DNA of 7,307 nt, taken from NCBI GenBank assembly GCA_964516555.1, contig CAZFAI010000038.1, positions 1 through 7,307 on the forward strand, written 5' to 3'. The notes below the pieces were generated by a model that worked only from the letters and a program-made list of their open reading frames with translations, did no database searches and was not told the DNA's origin. The DNA comes from CAZFAI01 sp964516555. Its GTDB lineage: Bacteria > Patescibacteriota > Microgenomatia > UBA12405. The translations under genes were made by a program, and so were the position numbers. Below, in pieces: positions 5,713 through 7,307 of the stretch. How positions within the stretch are numbered: the stretch's first letter is position 1; each line of letters starts with the position of its first letter.

Positions 5713-6961
5713 CAATGAATTGCTCTAACTCTTTGATGCCGCCAAAGCTGATACGGTCGGGAACAAGGTCCGAGGTGTCAATCATCCGGGCCGGGGTAAT
5801 AATAAAATTTCCCCAGCGCTCGTTGATACGGTCAAGAGCAGAAACCAAATGAATTTTACGATCTGTGGCACCGAATAAATCAAGCTGAAGAGAAGGATTG
5901 CGGGTAAGATCAAAACAGGAAACCGAAAGATTGGCGACCGGGTAGCGGTAGGGCGATTTGAGCATGATTTTGAAAGCCCGTTGGTAAATGTCCCGCGAGT
6001 CGAATAAATCCCGATCAAAAGTGGCTCCATGATGCCAAAAGGAACGATTAGAATATAACAGGCCAACGTGGACTCCCCTGGCCCGGTAACCAGCTTTACG
6101 CATGCGGCCGCCTAGCTTTTGGACCAATTTGTGAAGGATCGGAGACAATTCCTGTGGAGATGATAATTTTTTTGGGAGAGAATACATGTGACCAAAGCTT
6201 TTGCGGTCTAAGTTAACATCGTCAATCTCCCAACCGCGGAGACGAAGATACCAATAATAGGCGGTAACAGAGTGAAGAGCCGACTTAATGCGATCGATCG
6301 GGGCATGGTAGAAATCAACAACAGAGTGAATTGAAGCGGTATTAAGACGGGCGGTAAGATTGCGGTCGATACCGTGGAGATCCGGAAGAGACAACTTGGA
6401 ATAAATGTCCAGAAAATTACTACTATCTATGCGGCTTAAGCCGTCGGGTTTTTGGAGATTGGAAGCGATTTTGGCCAGAAAACGATTGGGACCGATGCCG
6501 ACAGAAACCGTCAGCCACTCCCCTATTTCTGACTTAATCCTCTGCTTGATTTCGTTAGCAACAGATTCCATACCACTGCTGAACTTGGGAAAGCCCTCCA
6601 TGTCTAAAATAAATTCATCGATAGATTTGGGGACAACAACATTGGTGTATCGGCAGAGTAGTTTTTTGAGCTCAAGATGAACGTGACGGTACTTCCAGGG
6701 ATCAGTGCCAAGAATAATCAATTCGGGACAAAGCATCTTACCCTCAGAGACCCGCATACCAACTTTAACGCCTTTGACCTTAGCTTCAACGGAGGGAGCA
6801 AGAATACAGCCGGAGGGGGTGGTATAGGCAGCAACAGCTATGGGCTTACCACGAAGTAAGGGATTAGCCTGCTGCTCAATAGTGGCAAAACAGGAGTTTA
6901 AGTCGAGATGGATAATGGTGGGATCTTTGCCGTTAAAAGGCAGATTAGCCGGGTAAGCCAT
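5702..6961 (-). CDS. dinB: Y-family translesion DNA polymerase (DinB/UmuC superfamily)
   Basis: This 419-residue polymerase shows the Y-family order. The first metal site is IIHLDLNSCFATIEQ, with D20 and the likely steric-gate F25. It continues with GKPIAVA (38-44), CPELIILGTD (78-87), and the catalytic SIDEFILD with D115 and E116 (113-120). VSVGIGPNRFLAKIASNLQKPDG (152-174) precedes the helix-hairpin-helix thumb (about 190-215). A little-finger domain follows (about 250-355). QLDLF (359-363) is a canonical sliding-clamp binding motif placed before the C-terminus. The LDLN in place of DinB's usual VDMD, and SIDEF, lean towards UmuC-like members, so dinB is used in the broad sense. It would copy damaged DNA at low fidelity. 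The start at 6961 is set by a strong Shine-Dalgarno. The gene overlaps the upstream 86-residue gene by 17 bp. No LexA-type palindrome was recognised. Confidence 0.92.
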   Translation of the reverse strand: MAYPANLPFNGKDPTIIHLDLNSCFATIEQQANPLLRGKPIAVAAYTTPSGCILAPSVEAKVKGVKVGMRVSEGKMLCPELIILGTDPWKYRHVHLELKKLLCRYTNVVVPKSIDEFILDMEGFPKFSSGMESVANEIKQRIKSEIGEWLTVSVGIGPNRFLAKIASNLQKPDGLSRIDSSNFLDIYSKLSLPDLHGIDRNLTARLNTASIHSVVDFYHAPIDRIKSALHSVTAYYWYLRLRGWEIDDVNLDRKSFGHMYSLPKKLSSPQELSPILHKLVQKLGGRMRKAGYRARGVHVGLLYSNRSFWHHGATFDRDLFDSRDIYQRAFKIMLKSPYRYPVANLSVSCFDLTRNPSLQLDLFGATDRKIHLVSALDRINERWGNFIITPARMIDTSDLVPDRISFGGIKELEQFIVNG

Positions 6962-7205
6962 CGGAAACCTCCTTGAGGCGCCAGGATAAGGTGTCAGTGT
7001 CGAGAATTAGGCGAAAAAAAACTTCGTCTCCGGCGACTGAAAAGACGTGATAAAGTGTCCGGCCGGAGCGATAAGTGTGGTGATAGCCAATTTTTTGGAT
7101 CAGATACTGGAGGCCATCCCAAGTAACTTTGGAGGGAAAAATCCGACGACTCCGATGGTCGTATTCCAAGGAAACAGAAACAGGAGTGTCAATCAATTGA
7201 ATCAT
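6945..7205 (-). CDS. Small conserved-looking protein coupled to the Y-family polymerase
   Basis: The 86-residue product has no signal peptide or membrane segment and I do not recognise it with certainty. Alternating polar and hydrophobic stretches suggest a small beta-rich fold: PVSVSLEYD, RIFPSKVTWDGLQYLIQKIG, RTLYHVFSVAG, EVFFRLILDTDTLSWRLKEV. The pattern of a W-x-G-x-x-Y strand followed by Y-x-V and then a W-x-L near the end recalls DUF6504, a small domain found near DinB/ImuB polymerases in Actinobacteria. That likeness is an inference from memory. It is first in a two-gene unit, and its last 17 bases overlap the polymerase gene, whose ribosome site lies inside it. The pairing suggests a polymerase accessory or damage-response partner. 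No Shine-Dalgarno precedes its own ATG. Confidence 0.7.
   Translation of the reverse strand: MIQLIDTPVSVSLEYDHRSRRIFPSKVTWDGLQYLIQKIGYHHTYRSGRTLYHVFSVAGDEVFFRLILDTDTLSWRLKEVSDGLPG
6967..6974 (-). promoter_or_regulatory. Strong Shine-Dalgarno that sets the polymerase start
   Basis: AAGGAGGT reads 6974-6967 on the minus strand, five bases before the ATG at 6961. It is the only full Shine-Dalgarno I found at a gene start in this window. It lies inside the 86-residue gene, so the polymerase can be initiated separately on the shared message. Confidence 0.8.
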
Positions 7206-7211
7206 TATTAA

Positions 7212-7239
7212 TTGTTATCCGAATAAAACCCGAAGTCAA
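7212..7239 (-). promoter_or_regulatory. Weak promoter candidate for the small protein-polymerase unit
   Basis: TTGACT (7239-7234) is followed after 16 bases by TAACAA (7217-7212) on the minus strand. The -10 ends six bases before the ATG at 7205, again predicting a leaderless message. The -10 matches consensus poorly, so support comes mainly from the -35 and from agreement with the other two leaderless promoters. Confidence 0.3.
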
Positions 7240-7307
7240 GAAATCAAATTGGGATTCTTACCCGACTATTACAAATTGCCGACAAAATTCATATTCCGGT
7301 TTTTTAT

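Noticed and set aside
5782..6859. Open frames at 5782-6066 (minus), 6405-6680 (plus) and 6677-6859 (plus)
   Set aside because: All are shadows of the Y-family polymerase gene, which has intact motifs throughout.
1..7307. CRISPR arrays, tRNA genes, insertion sequences or phage genes
   Set aside because: I saw no regularly spaced direct repeats, cloverleaf with a T-loop, transposase or integrase motif anywhere in the window.

Overview
This window looks like chromosomal DNA of a Candidate Phyla Radiation (Patescibacteria) bacterium, possibly from a Microgenomates-like group. That is an inference from style, not a marker-gene assignment. The supporting signs are moderate-to-low GC, compact genes, ATGA stop/start overlaps, almost no Shine-Dalgarno sites, predicted promoters placed so that transcripts would begin at the start codon, and small divergent proteins typical of these genomes. 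There is no rRNA, tRNA, CRISPR array, transposase or phage gene.

Left part (1-3207), all on the minus strand. A three-gene operon reads from about 3170 down to 931: a DEDD-type 3'-5' exonuclease-like protein, a polytopic YciC/DUF975-like membrane protein, and an RsuA/RluB-type rRNA pseudouridine synthase. The two junctions are ATGA overlaps. The pseudouridine synthase is broken by a one-base frameshift near 1471. Downstream, with its own promoter, begins a secreted protein with a signal peptide, two tandem beta-sandwich-like modules and a Pro/Thr linker. It runs off the left edge and looks like the N-terminal part of an extracellular enzyme or binding protein.

Middle (3171-4218). About 650 bp without a convincing protein gene separates the exonuclease from a small ChaB-family gene. 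It holds a strong candidate for a structured non-coding RNA on the minus strand (about 3506 to 3286) with a plausible promoter. It also holds two perfect 11-bp inverted repeats (3544-3597 and 3611-3687) and a second possible promoter. The chaB-like gene diverges from the next gene across 131 bp.

Right part (4219-7307). A plus-strand gene encodes a DadA-like FAD-dependent oxidoreductase fused to a C-terminal Rieske [2Fe-2S] domain. It converges with, and overlaps by 11 bp, a minus-strand two-gene unit: an 86-residue small protein followed by a Y-family translesion DNA polymerase with an internal sliding-clamp motif. The polymerase has the only textbook Shine-Dalgarno I found in the window, lying inside the upstream small gene.

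The genes do not form one pathway. They fall into RNA/DNA maintenance (exonuclease, pseudouridine synthase, polymerase), envelope and extracellular functions (membrane protein, secreted protein), and redox or ion stress (FAD-Rieske protein, ChaB). The least explained items are the structured RNA locus and the small protein coupled to the polymerase.
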